From: Casimicrobium huifangae
GTDB lineage: Bacteria; Pseudomonadota; Gammaproteobacteria; Burkholderiales; Casimicrobiaceae
Assembly (NCBI RefSeq): GCF_009746125.1
Contig: NZ_CP041352.1
Coordinates: 2,402,436 to 2,466,435 of the forward strand
Direction: 5' to 3'
DNA length: 64,000 bases
Numbering within the stretch: position 1 is the stretch's first letter; every line of letters starts with the position of its first letter. Shown here piece after piece: positions 56,030-64,000 of this stretch. Position numbers and translations under genes: made by a program. The notes beneath the pieces are model-generated. The model saw nothing but the letters and a program-made list of their open reading frames with translations, was not told the origin of the DNA and made no database searches.

Positions 56030-56962
56030 CTACTCCTCCTGCCCGCCTCCACCCAGCCGTGGCATCGGCTCGCCATGCTCGATGTGGCGCTGCCACGCGC
56101 GGCGCGCGCTGGATGCACGGGCGTAGACGCGCTCGATGGCAAGAATGTCCTCGCCATTCGCTCTGGCCAGCCAGCGATCAAAGTCGTCAAGCCGCTTGCG
56201 ATACGCGTTCAACTGCTCGCGCAGTGCGCCGCGATTGGCTGCGCTGATGTCACGCCACATCTCCGGCGAACCGGCGGCGATGCGGGTGAAATCGCGAAAG
56301 CCGCTGGCGGCGTAGTTGAAGTACTGGTCTGCCCGCGGCATGCCGGCCAGCATGTCCACCAGCGCAAACGCCAGCAGATGCGGCAGATGGCTCACTGCGG
56401 CGAACACATCATCATGCTCGACCGCGCTCATGCGGTGGATGATGGCGCCTGTGGCCTGCCACATAGTGGCCACCCGATGTACCGCGTCGGCATGCGTCTC
56501 TGCACCGGCGCAGATGACCACCTTGCGCGACTCGTAGAGCGTCGGGAACGCCGCGGCGGCGCCGGTGTGCTCGGTGCCGGCAATGGGATGCGCTGGCACG
56601 AACTGGTTGAAGCGGGAGCCCAGCGCCGCGCGCGCAGCCGCGATGACATCCTGTTTGGTGCTGCCGCCGTCGGTCACCACTGTCCGCGGGCCAAGCCGCG
56701 ACGACAATAGCGCGAAAATCACCGGCATCTGCGCTACCGGCGTGGCGACGAAGACCACGTCCGCCCTGGCCGCCTGCTCGACGGTGGCAGTGTCATCAAT
56801 CACGCCCAGCCGCAAGGCCTCGTCGAGATTGGCTTGCGAACGCCCGACACCGATGACGCGGTCCACCGCCCGCTTCGACTTCAGCGCCAGCGCCAGCGAG
56901 CCGCCAATCAGGCCGACCCCAATGACCGCCAGCGTTCCGATGCGTTCCACGATGCCGCCCAC
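56030..56962 (-). CDS. tyrA: Prephenate/arogenate dehydrogenase
   Basis: 310 residues from GTG 56962; a second GTG four codons later is also possible. The NAD(P) loop LAVIGVGLIGGSLALALKSK (11-30), HPIAGTEHTGAAAAFPTLYE (with the catalytic His) and FRDFTRIAAGSPEMWRDISA are typical TyrA. It oxidises prephenate to 4-hydroxyphenylpyruvate in tyrosine synthesis. No ACT domain. It is 6 nt after pheA, hence cotranscribed. Confidence 0.95.
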   Translation of the reverse strand: MGGIVERIGTLAVIGVGLIGGSLALALKSKRAVDRVIGVGRSQANLDEALRLGVIDDTATVEQAARADVVFVATPVAQMPVIFALLSSRLGPRTVVTDGGSTKQDVIAAARAALGSRFNQFVPAHPIAGTEHTGAAAAFPTLYESRKVVICAGAETHADAVHRVATMWQATGAIIHRMSAVEHDDVFAAVSHLPHLLAFALVDMLAGMPRADQYFNYAASGFRDFTRIAAGSPEMWRDISAANRGALREQLNAYRKRLDDFDRWLARANGEDILAIERVYARASSARRAWQRHIEHGEPMPRLGGGGQEE

Positions 56963-56968
56963 GCTGCG

Positions 56969-58036
56969 CTAGAGAACAGCGGCCGGATAACTGCCGACGA
57001 CCTTGAAGTAGCTTGACTGCGCCTTCACCTCTGCCAGCGCTGCGGCAACCCGTGCGTCGCTGACGTGGCCCTCGATGTCGAGGAAGAAAAAATACTCCCA
57101 CAGGCGATCGGGTGACGGGCGCGATTCCAGATGCGTCATCGACACGCCGTGGCGCTTCAGTGGTTCGATGAGATCGACCACGGCACCCGGCCGGTTGGGC
57201 GCAGAAAGAATCAGGCTGGTCTTGTCTCGTCCCGAGGCGGCAACGTCCTGTCTGCCCAGCACCCAGAACCGCGTCGTATTGTTCGGCGAATCCTCGATAT
57301 TGCGGAACAGGATGGGCACGCTGTAGCGGGTCGCAGCCATTTCGCCGGCAATCGCCGCCGTGCCCGGCGTCACCGAAGCGAGACGCGCGGCCTCGCCATT
57401 GCTCGCCACGGCAATACGCTCGGCATTGGGCAGGTGGCGGGCCAGCCAACCAGCCGTCTGCGCCAGCGACTGCGAGTGCGAGAACACACGCGTGATGGTG
57501 TCGCGCGAGGCTTCCATCGACATCAGGTTCTGCTGCACGCGAAAGTCGATCTCGGCGCACACCTTGAGCGGCGACGAGATGGAGAGATCGAGCGTCCGCG
57601 CGACGAAGCCCTCGGTGGAATTCACCACCGGCACGACAGCGTAGTTGGCCGTCCCGGCCTCGACCTGACGGAAGACTTCGTCGATGGTCGGACAGGGCTC
57701 GAACGTGGGCGCGGTGCCGAAATGCTTGGCGGCTGCTGCATGGCTGAAGGTGCCCTCGGGGCCGAGGAAAGCGATCACCAGCGGTTGCTCCAGCGCCATG
57801 CAATTGCTGATGACTTCGCGAAAGATGCGCGCCACGGCGTCGCTCGACAGCGGGCCAGCATTGGCTGCCTGCATGCGGCGCAGGATCATCGCCTCGCGCT
57901 CTGGGCGGTACAGCGGTGAGCCGGGCACTTTGACATGCGCCACTTCAATGGCGATGTTTGCGCGTTCACTGATCAGCTTGAGCATCTGATCGTCGATGGC
58001 GTCAATTCTTTGTCTAAGTTCGGAAAGGTCGGCCAT
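56969..58036 (-). CDS. pheA: Bifunctional chorismate mutase / prephenate dehydratase (P-protein)
   Basis: 355 residues from ATG 58036 (MADLSELRQRIDAIDDQMLK). A longer frame starts inside the hairpin repeat and is not family sequence. Domains: AroQ chorismate mutase (about 1-90), prephenate dehydratase (about 95-275; NSTEGFVARTLDL) and an ACT domain with ESRPSPDRLWEYFFFLD that senses Phe. It makes phenylpyruvate from chorismate. Feedback by Phe is expected. No Shine-Dalgarno is seen; a hairpin repeat ends 12 nt upstream. Confidence 0.96.
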   Translation of the reverse strand: MADLSELRQRIDAIDDQMLKLISERANIAIEVAHVKVPGSPLYRPEREAMILRRMQAANAGPLSSDAVARIFREVISNCMALEQPLVIAFLGPEGTFSHAAAAKHFGTAPTFEPCPTIDEVFRQVEAGTANYAVVPVVNSTEGFVARTLDLSISSPLKVCAEIDFRVQQNLMSMEASRDTITRVFSHSQSLAQTAGWLARHLPNAERIAVASNGEAARLASVTPGTAAIAGEMAATRYSVPILFRNIEDSPNNTTRFWVLGRQDVAASGRDKTSLILSAPNRPGAVVDLIEPLKRHGVSMTHLESRPSPDRLWEYFFFLDIEGHVSDARVAAALAEVKAQSSYFKVVGSYPAAVL

Positions 58037-58048
58037 GTTTTTTGGAAA

Positions 58049-58110
58049 GGACGAAAGACCAATGACGATTGACGGGGAGCGACTCTTTCGTCGCCCGTCC
58101 CCCGTCATTC
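58049..58110. repeat. Hairpin repeat filling the serC-pheA gap
   Basis: Begins GGACGAAAGACCAATGACGA (58049-58068), matching 18 of 20 positions of the start of the pheS-pheT element, and closes with CCCGTCATTC, which pairs back with GATTGACGGGG. It occupies almost the whole gap between serC and pheA and ends 12 nt before the pheA start. Confidence 0.75.
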
Positions 58111-58111
58111 A

Positions 58112-59248
58112 TCATGCGCGCAGCGCCTCAAATTCTCGCACGGCCGCCACCAGCGCCTCGACGCCGGCAACCGGCATCGCGTTGTACAGCGATGCGCGCA
58201 TGCCGCCGCGCACACGATGGCCCTTGAGCGATTTCAGGCCGCGCTCGTCGCAGAATTTCACAAACGCGGCATCGATGTCGGCATCGCCGGAGTCGAACAC
58301 CACGTTCATGCGCGAGCGATCCGCTTTCGCTACGGGCGCCTTGAACAGGCGGCTCGCATCCAGCGCATCGTAAAGCATCGACGAGCGTGCAATGGCGCGT
58401 CGCTCCATCGCGGCGAGGCCGCCCTGCGCCTTGATCCACTTGAGCGTCAACGCAGTCACATAAATTGCGAATACCGGCGGCGTGTTGAACAACGAGCGGT
58501 TGTCCGCCATGTGTTTGTAATGGAACACCGACGGAATATTCTTCGGCGCGCGGTCGAGCAAGTCGTCGCGCACGATGATGATGGTGACGCCGGCCGGGCC
58601 GATGTTCTTTTGCGCGCCGGCGTAGATCAGCCCGCAGGCCGACACGTCCATCGGCCTTGACAGGAAGTGCGACGAGGCATCGATCACCAGCGGTGCTGGC
58701 AGGTTGCGCGGCAAGCTGTGAATCTCGTTACCGTAGACCGTCTCGTTGCTACATGCGTAGATATAGCTCGGCGACTGGACGCCTGGTTGAACCGGGGCTG
58801 CAGCGCCGTTTTCAGTCCAGGTCGACTTCCACTCGTTTCTGGCTGGTACCCTTGTATAGCCGTCGTTTTCACTGGAAGCCAATACGTTGACAGCACCAAA
58901 CTTCGACGCTTCACCAACCGCACTCTTCGACCACCCCCCTGACACCAGATAGTCCGCCGTTTCGCCCGCACGCAGCAGGTTCATCGGCACCGCCGCGAAC
59001 TGCCCCCAGGCACCGCCCTGCATGAAGATCACGCGGTAGTTGGCCGGAATCGACAGCAGGTCGCGCAAATCCTGTTCGGCCTCGCCAATCAGCGCCTCGA
59101 ACGCCTTGCCGCGATGCGACACCTCCATGACGCTCGCACCCTGCCCGACACCATGCCAATGCCACTCCGGCAAATCAGCACGAACCTGGTCAAGCACTTC
59201 CGGCGGCAACATCGCCGGGCCGGGGGAGAAGTTGTAGGGGAGGGTCAT
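58112..59248 (-). CDS. serC: Phosphoserine aminotransferase
   Basis: 378 residues. NFSPGPAMLPPEVLDQVRAD, VMEVSHRGKAFEALIGEAEQ and the PLP lysine in YAGAQKNIGPAGVTI identify SerC. It converts 3-phosphohydroxypyruvate to phosphoserine (and serves in PLP synthesis). An insert of about a dozen residues relative to the E. coli protein (around TENGAAAPVQPGVQ) lies in a locally AT-richer patch. First gene of the serC-pheA-tyrA-aroA run. Confidence 0.95.
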   Translation of the reverse strand: MTLPYNFSPGPAMLPPEVLDQVRADLPEWHWHGVGQGASVMEVSHRGKAFEALIGEAEQDLRDLLSIPANYRVIFMQGGAWGQFAAVPMNLLRAGETADYLVSGGWSKSAVGEASKFGAVNVLASSENDGYTRVPARNEWKSTWTENGAAAPVQPGVQSPSYIYACSNETVYGNEIHSLPRNLPAPLVIDASSHFLSRPMDVSACGLIYAGAQKNIGPAGVTIIIVRDDLLDRAPKNIPSVFHYKHMADNRSLFNTPPVFAIYVTALTLKWIKAQGGLAAMERRAIARSSMLYDALDASRLFKAPVAKADRSRMNVVFDSGDADIDAAFVKFCDERGLKSLKGHRVRGGMRASLYNAMPVAGVEALVAAVREFEALRA

Positions 59249-59318
59249 GGCGATAGGCGGAATAAAGATCGGATTCTACGAAGGGGATTTGCGGTCGGGG
59301 CCGCGGGTGGCAAGGTCT

Positions 59319-60269
59319 TCAGACCATTGCAGCGGTGACCAGCAAGCGAACCTGTTCGACGGTTGGCACCTGCCCCCGCCCCCCCACACTCGCCACATGC
59401 CCCTCGCCCGTGATGCCAACCAGGCCCGGTTCGTGGTCGCAGTAGATGCCGACGGTGGGCACGCCGAAAGCGGCGGCGATGTGGCTGAAGCCGGTGTCGA
59501 GGCCGACGCACAGCGATGCCTTGGCGAGCACGGCTGCGGCGTCAGCGACGGTGAGGAATGGAGGGACCTCGCCGCCCGCCTGTACTGCGAGGCACTGGCA
59601 GCGTTCCTGTTCGCTCGGGCTGCCCCATAGCCAGACCAGCCCGTAGCCGGCATCGCGCAACTGGGCGGCGATAGCGAGCCACGATGGTTCGGGCCAAAGC
59701 TTCTCCGGACGGCTGGCACCGGTGATGAGCACGGCATAGCGGCTCGCCTTGGGCTGCCATGACCCCGTTGGTGCCGCGAGCGCAAAGCGTGGCGGCGTAT
59801 CGCCAATGTCGTAACCCAGATGCGCCGCTGCGAGGCGACGTGAGCGCTGCACAGCGTGCAGTGCTTTCGGCACGCTCGCTGTGCGCTGGTAGAACAGTGC
59901 AGCCAGTGGCTCACGGGCGCTGGCACGGTCGTAGCCTGCGCGAGGGCCGTTGGCCTGTACCGCCCACAACGCACTTTTCACCAGCCCTTGCAGATCGAGC
60001 ACCAGATCGTAGCGTTCGGCCTTAAGCGCACGGCGCGCCTCGGCGATGGCTGCGCGGGTATCGGCCTTCCACAGCGACTTGCGCCACTTGCGCCAGGCGA
60101 TGGGAAATACGTTTCGCACCGCCGGGTGCATCGCGGGCAGTGATGCGAACGGTTTTTCAACCACCCAGTCGATCACCGCGCCCGGCAGGTGCGCGGCGAT
60201 GTCGGTGATCGTCGGCATGGTGTGCACCACATCACCCATTGACGAGGTTTTGACGATGAGGATTTTCAC
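59319..60269 (-). CDS. waaC: LPS heptosyltransferase I
   Basis: 316 residues from GTG 60269. MKILIVKTSSMGDVVHTMPT, VIDWVVEKPFASLPAMHPAV, YDLVLDLQGLVKSALWA and GLDTGFSHIAAAFGVPTVGI are WaaC/GT9 signatures. It adds the first L-glycero-D-manno-heptose to Kdo2-lipid A on the cytosolic face. Next to a DUF4254 gene, a frequent neighbour of LPS core glycosyltransferases. Confidence 0.93.
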   Translation of the reverse strand: MKILIVKTSSMGDVVHTMPTITDIAAHLPGAVIDWVVEKPFASLPAMHPAVRNVFPIAWRKWRKSLWKADTRAAIAEARRALKAERYDLVLDLQGLVKSALWAVQANGPRAGYDRASAREPLAALFYQRTASVPKALHAVQRSRRLAAAHLGYDIGDTPPRFALAAPTGSWQPKASRYAVLITGASRPEKLWPEPSWLAIAAQLRDAGYGLVWLWGSPSEQERCQCLAVQAGGEVPPFLTVADAAAVLAKASLCVGLDTGFSHIAAAFGVPTVGIYCDHEPGLVGITGEGHVASVGGRGQVPTVEQVRLLVTAAMV

Positions 60270-60355
60270 GTCACTGTCCGTGCGCGCCGCTCATGGTTCG
60301 ACAGGCTCACCACGAACGGGACTTTCCTGCGCAAAGTGCGCGCCCTCTGCACGCG

Positions 60356-61057
60356 CTACTGCTGCGCCGACTGCGCCTGCTTGCGCGCGGCTGCCTGCTC
60401 GGCGACCAGCACCGGGTTGAAGCGCGGGTCGTTGTACATCTTGAATTGGCGGTAAACCTTGAAGTAGGCCCGCCCAGCCTTGCTGTCGGCGAGCAATCGG
60501 TCGAGGCAGGCACCCAGGTCATCGCGCTGCTCGTTGAGGCGCGCGAGTTTGAGTTTCGACGAAGCGCGGTGCGCATCATCCACATCGCTGCGTACCGTTT
60601 GCGCCGTCATTGCCTTGATCTTGAGCGCCATGATCGACATGCGGTCCATCATGCTGCCAGCGGTTTCGCTGTTCAGGCGCGCGTCCGCGCCCACGCGGGC
60701 GACCGGTTGATCGCCACCTGCCGTGGCGGGATCAATCAGGCCCAGCGACATCAGCAGGAACTCGTCAACGCGCTCGGTGGCGTCGTTGCGCGCCTGGTTA
60801 TAGCCGTCGATGGCGCGCTTGTTGGCGGTGATTTCCGCGTCCGAGGCCCGGGTGCGACGTGCGAGGTCTTCCTCGTCCCACAGCAGGCAATTGTTGCGGT
60901 GATTGGTCGCGACCCAGCGCCAGACGTCGGCCTCGGCGAATTCAAGCATCGTTTTCGGCCACCCGGACCACGCCAGGCAAGCATCGTGAAAAGCCTTCAC
61001 CGTCGCGGCGGTGACGGGTTGGTTGGCGAATTGTTGCTGAATGGACGAGGCGCTCAT
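60356..61057 (-). CDS. DUF4254 protein
   Basis: 233 residues. HDACLAWSGWPKTMLEFAEA, ATNHRNNCLLWDEEDLARR and IDGYNQARNDATERVDEFLL belong to DUF4254, a helical family of unknown function often found beside heptosyltransferase genes. No signal or membrane span. Its 86-nt distance from waaC and shared strand suggest an operon, and a role in LPS core assembly is inferred from context only. Confidence 0.88.
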   Translation of the reverse strand: MSASSIQQQFANQPVTAATVKAFHDACLAWSGWPKTMLEFAEADVWRWVATNHRNNCLLWDEEDLARRTRASDAEITANKRAIDGYNQARNDATERVDEFLLMSLGLIDPATAGGDQPVARVGADARLNSETAGSMMDRMSIMALKIKAMTAQTVRSDVDDAHRASSKLKLARLNEQRDDLGACLDRLLADSKAGRAYFKVYRQFKMYNDPRFNPVLVAEQAAARKQAQSAQQ

Positions 61058-61116
61058 GCGTTCGGGTCTTGCTCAATTGTTAGCATCACAGCCGAAATTA
61101 TCGACGATCACTGACT

Positions 61117-62094
61117 GTGCCTGAAGCCGCTTCATCGCCCTCCCGCCCGCTTGTGGTGCGCATCCGCAATTTCATTGGCGATGTGGTGCTACTGATTCCG
61201 GCGCTGGAGCGTCTGGCTGCGGCAGGTTATGAGCTGCATCTGGTCGGCAAGCCGTGGGCGAAATCGTTGCTGGAGGCTTATGGCTGGCCCGTGCACCGCT
61301 ATCCGAAGTCGTTCGCCGAACGGCGCACGGTGCTGAAAGCAGTGGCGGCACCGCTTCGGAAAGCGGATGCCGGTTTCGACCGGCGGATCAACGCCATCAC
61401 CTTCGCGACCTCGTTTTCCAGCGCGATGGACATGCGGCTGGCCGGCCTGCGACCGTTCGGCTATGCCGTGGAAGGCCGCAGCCTGTTCCTCAAGGGCTCT
61501 GCGCGCATTGTCTATGGCGAACACGCGCTTGATTCCTACTGGCGGCTGGCCGGGGCCTTCTTGAACGACGCCACACCGCCACCGGACCGCGTGCATCTGC
61601 GCGTCAGCACGGCAGCGGACACAATTGCACGCGACGCGCTGGCGAAAGCCGGCGTGCGCCCCGGTTATGTGGTGCTGGTGCCATTTGCCGGCGGCACCTT
61701 CGAGAAGCTCGACAAAAAGTGGCCGCGTTTCGGCGAACTGGCGCAACGGCTGCTGGGAAACCCGAGCTTCGCAGGACGCGACGTCGTGATGGCGCCCGGT
61801 CCCGATGAAGTGAACGCCGCGCGCGCAGTTTGCCCACAGGCAAGGCTGCTTGAAAAGCTCGATCTCGGGCCTTATTCCGCCGTTTTGCGCGACGCAGCGC
61901 TGACCGTCGCCAACGACACGGGACCAGGGCACATGGCCGCATCGGTCGGCGGCAAGCTGCTCAGCGTACTCGGGCCTACAAAAATCGAGCAATGGGGACC
62001 GCGCGGTCCGGGCGTCGCGATCGTGCAGCGCTATCCGGAATGGCCGTCGGTGGACGAAGTCGAGGCGCGAGCACTGGCATTGCTGTCAGCTTGA
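61117..62094 (+). CDS. Glycosyltransferase family 9 (heptosyltransferase-like)
   Basis: 325 residues from GTG 61117. VRIRNFIGDVVLLIPALERL (GT9 start), VLVPFAGGTFEKLDKKWPRF (donor site) and VANDTGPGHMAASVGG match heptosyltransferases II/III-like enzymes. It likely transfers heptose or another sugar to the LPS core. It runs divergently from the DUF4254 gene (59 nt). Its 3' end overlaps the O-antigen ligase gene by 64 nt, tail to tail. Confidence 0.88.
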   Translation: MPEAASSPSRPLVVRIRNFIGDVVLLIPALERLAAAGYELHLVGKPWAKSLLEAYGWPVHRYPKSFAERRTVLKAVAAPLRKADAGFDRRINAITFATSFSSAMDMRLAGLRPFGYAVEGRSLFLKGSARIVYGEHALDSYWRLAGAFLNDATPPPDRVHLRVSTAADTIARDALAKAGVRPGYVVLVPFAGGTFEKLDKKWPRFGELAQRLLGNPSFAGRDVVMAPGPDEVNAARAVCPQARLLEKLDLGPYSAVLRDAALTVANDTGPGHMAASVGGKLLSVLGPTKIEQWGPRGPGVAIVQRYPEWPSVDEVEARALALLSA

Positions 62095-63383
62095 AGCGGA
62101 CCAGTCGGCCGCTCATAGGCACCGGCCGCCAGAATACCCAGCATGAGCGGGTACCAGGTGCCCTCGGTCACGATATACAGCGGCGAATCGAGCAGCGAGT
62201 GCACCACCAGCGTGGCAAGCAGCGCGAAACCCAGCATCTTTTCGGGTAGTGGTAGCCGCCGAATGGCCAGCCCGGCGGTGATCAGCCATGCGACCAGGGC
62301 CACCAGGCCCAGCAAGCCAAACTGCACCGCAAAGAACAGAAACTGGTTGTGCGGGTTGTAGGCGCCCAGCTTGCACCACTCCGGCGACTTGGCGATGCGG
62401 CAATACTCCATCGCGTAGCTGCCCGTGCCCCAGCCAAGAACCGGTCGCTCGCGAATCAGATCGATGGATTTGCTGGCGTATTCCAGACGTTGGCCGATCG
62501 ACGTGGTGATGCCGCGCTCCTGCGAGGACTCCACCTCGCTGATCGCCACGTGCAGACGCTGTTGCACCGAATCACTCTCGGCCGCAGCGAGCGCCGCCAC
62601 CGTGACGAATGAGGCCGCCACCAGCATCAGACGCCGGTCCCGCGCGGCGATGAACGCCACCAGTGCCACCATGATCAGGTTGACCAGCAAGGTGAGATAA
62701 CCGGCCCGCCCGAGCACGAAGAAGAGCACATTGATCGCAGCGGCAACGGCGACGGCGATCCAGAACCAGAAGCGGCGAGTCAGCGCCGCATGATTGCCCG
62801 CCGCCAGCGCAGCAATGCGCAGGCGCCAGGCTTCAGCGAAGGCGGCCACGGCGAACACCGACATCATCACGTTCTGCGTGATGTGGTGCTTGAAGATGTA
62901 GTGGTCGCCCTGTTCGTGCTCGCGGGTGGCGCGCGCCAGCGGGAATGCCCACAGCGCATGCAGGTAGGACAGCGCCAGCGTCAGCAGCATGGCAGCGATC
63001 CACGCCAGCAACGCGCGGCGACGCCACTTTTCGTCGGTCAGAAAGGCAATGGCGATCGGTGCGTAGAGCAGCCGCGAGTATTTGGTCAGCGAGCGCCGGA
63101 TCTCGTCGAACGGCGCATTGCTGTAGCTGACGCCGAGAAAGATCACCGCAAACAGGATCAGCGTCGCCAACGCGAAGGGATGTGCCCGCCAGCGGCGCCA
63201 GTGATCGGCGTAGCCACCTGCGGCCAGCAGCGTCACCAGCAGACAGCCGCCGAGCACGTTGGACGTGGCGCTACCGAGTGGCACCGAAGCGGCCACCGCC
63301 ACCACCCAGAACGCACACCAGCGCGCCAGCAGCGGATGAGGTCGCTGCAGAAAATCGCTGCGCAGCAGGATACTGGCGGTCAT
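62031..63383 (-). CDS. O-antigen ligase family (Wzy_C) membrane protein
   Basis: About 450 residues from ATG 63383 (MTASILLRSDFLQRPHPLLA); in-frame starts at 63407 and 63488 are possible but no Shine-Dalgarno decides. Around 10-12 membrane spans, with a large periplasmic loop (QQRLHVAISEVESSQERGI, then RLEYASKSIDLIRERPVLGW and YNPHNQFLFFAVQFG), the PF04932 signature shared by O-antigen ligase WaaL and polymerase Wzy. It joins O-antigen to lipid A-core or polymerises repeats; which of the two is not resolved. The tail is Ser/Ala-rich. Confidence 0.85.
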   Translation of the reverse strand: MTASILLRSDFLQRPHPLLARWCAFWVVAVAASVPLGSATSNVLGGCLLVTLLAAGGYADHWRRWRAHPFALATLILFAVIFLGVSYSNAPFDEIRRSLTKYSRLLYAPIAIAFLTDEKWRRRALLAWIAAMLLTLALSYLHALWAFPLARATREHEQGDHYIFKHHITQNVMMSVFAVAAFAEAWRLRIAALAAGNHAALTRRFWFWIAVAVAAAINVLFFVLGRAGYLTLLVNLIMVALVAFIAARDRRLMLVAASFVTVAALAAAESDSVQQRLHVAISEVESSQERGITTSIGQRLEYASKSIDLIRERPVLGWGTGSYAMEYCRIAKSPEWCKLGAYNPHNQFLFFAVQFGLLGLVALVAWLITAGLAIRRLPLPEKMLGFALLATLVVHSLLDSPLYIVTEGTWYPLMLGILAAGAYERPTGPLQADSNASARASTSSTDGHSG

Positions 63384-63500
63384 TGCCGGGTGAGGTACTG
63401 CGCGCATTCGGTCATGGCGACATTCTATTGAGGCGCGCTGCCCGCAAGCTGACGGCGTACCGTGCCGCCCGTCCACCAGGCGGTTCACTACAATCGGCGC

Positions 63501-63929
63501 ATGAAATCCCAGGCCTTTTTTTCGTCACCCGAAGACTGCGCGCGCGCTTTCTACGAGGCATTTGCACAGGCGGACGTCGAAGCGCTGATGTCAGTCTGGG
63601 CGGAGGACGAGGACATCTGCTGTGTGCATCCGGCGGCGGCACCTTTGTATGGTTTCGCGGCGGTGCGGGCGGCATGGGAGGCGATCTTCCGCAATTCGGC
63701 CAAGATGCGCATCGAGCTCCGCGATGAATCGTGGCATGCGACCATCGGCATGGTCACCCAGCACGCGGTGGAATGGATCTACGTCGGCGAAGAGGCACAG
63801 CCACGCGGACCGGTATTCATGACCAACATCTTCCTGCGCGCGCCGCAAGGCTGGCGGCTGCTGGTGCATCACGCCTCGCCCCTGCAGACGGGCCTGCCGG
63901 CCAATGCCGGTCAGGTTGTGCTGCACTGA
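63501..63929 (+). CDS. NTF2-like / SnoaL-type protein
   Basis: 142 residues from ATG 63501 (MKSQAFFSSPEDCARAFYEA); longer in-frame starts would run into the divergent ligase leader. A cone-shaped NTF2-like fold is suggested by ALMSVWAEDEDICCVHPAAA and GPVFMTNIFLRAPQGWRLLV. Such proteins bind or turn over small ligands; no specific function can be given. Cytosolic. The remaining 71 nt of the window show no gene. Confidence 0.85.
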   Translation: MKSQAFFSSPEDCARAFYEAFAQADVEALMSVWAEDEDICCVHPAAAPLYGFAAVRAAWEAIFRNSAKMRIELRDESWHATIGMVTQHAVEWIYVGEEAQPRGPVFMTNIFLRAPQGWRLLVHHASPLQTGLPANAGQVVLH

Positions 63930-64000
63930 CCTGGCGGCGCTACGGCTGTGTCGACACCCTCTGCAGCGCCAGCCTGCGTCATTGGTCACATCACCGTTCG

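Overview
The window looks like chromosomal DNA of a GC-rich (by eye about 63-65 %) betaproteobacterium, probably Burkholderiales in the broad sense. The reasons are gene order and gene types: thrS-infC-rpmI-rplT-pheS-pheT-ihfA-merR in one run, serC-pheA-tyrA-aroA in another, a waaC/DUF4254/GT9/O-antigen-ligase group, RdgC, DUF1178 and PhnD-type binding proteins. The genus cannot be fixed from the sequence alone.

Layout. 1-20 kb: mostly single metabolic, secreted and regulatory genes (IMPase-like phosphatase, WYL regulator, GFA protein, NADP oxidoreductase, cyclase, dienelactone-hydrolase-like protein, YCII protein, membrane-anchored LuxR-type protein, hemerythrin, RdgC). Within it are a small AT-richer accessory patch (Ser/Thr kinase plus ORF6N protein, 5.2-7.2 kb) and a secreted-type phospholipase C preceded by a free-standing copy of its own N-terminal domain (14.3-16.8 kb). 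20-26 kb: three large delta-60-repeat proteins sharing cysteine-paired blades and a cysteine-bracketed EF-hand/dockerin-like C-terminal module. 26.3-33.2 kb: a complete type I restriction-modification operon (hsdM-hsdS-hsdR) with a TacA/TacT-like antitoxin-acetyltransferase pair, with its own promoter and operator, inserted between hsdS and hsdR.

33.3-41.3 kb: the housekeeping translation block on the minus strand, bounded by tRNA-Pro(GGG) and tRNA-Val(GAC). infC appears to start at a non-standard AUA codon, and intrinsic terminators lie after both tRNAs and between rplT and pheS. 41.6-54.3 kb: a DUF4240 protein, DUF1178, two orphan branched-chain-type binding proteins, an ABC transporter (PhnD-like binding protein, oversized Fbp-type permease, ATPase), HD-GYP and Nudix proteins and a Tat-exported haloperoxidase/PAP2 protein. 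54.3-59.3 kb: the aromatic/serine biosynthesis run serC-pheA-tyrA-aroA, without the hisC and cmk neighbours often found there. 59.3-63.9 kb: LPS core and O-antigen genes and an NTF2-like protein.

Cross-cutting signals are: a hairpin element filling the gaps before both pheT and pheA; a four-copy intergenic motif centred on AGTCGACTT; dispersed palindromic repeats, one of which sits in frame inside hsdM; and a likely frameshift that truncates the phospholipase C tail. No CRISPR array, IS element, rRNA or intact prophage was seen.
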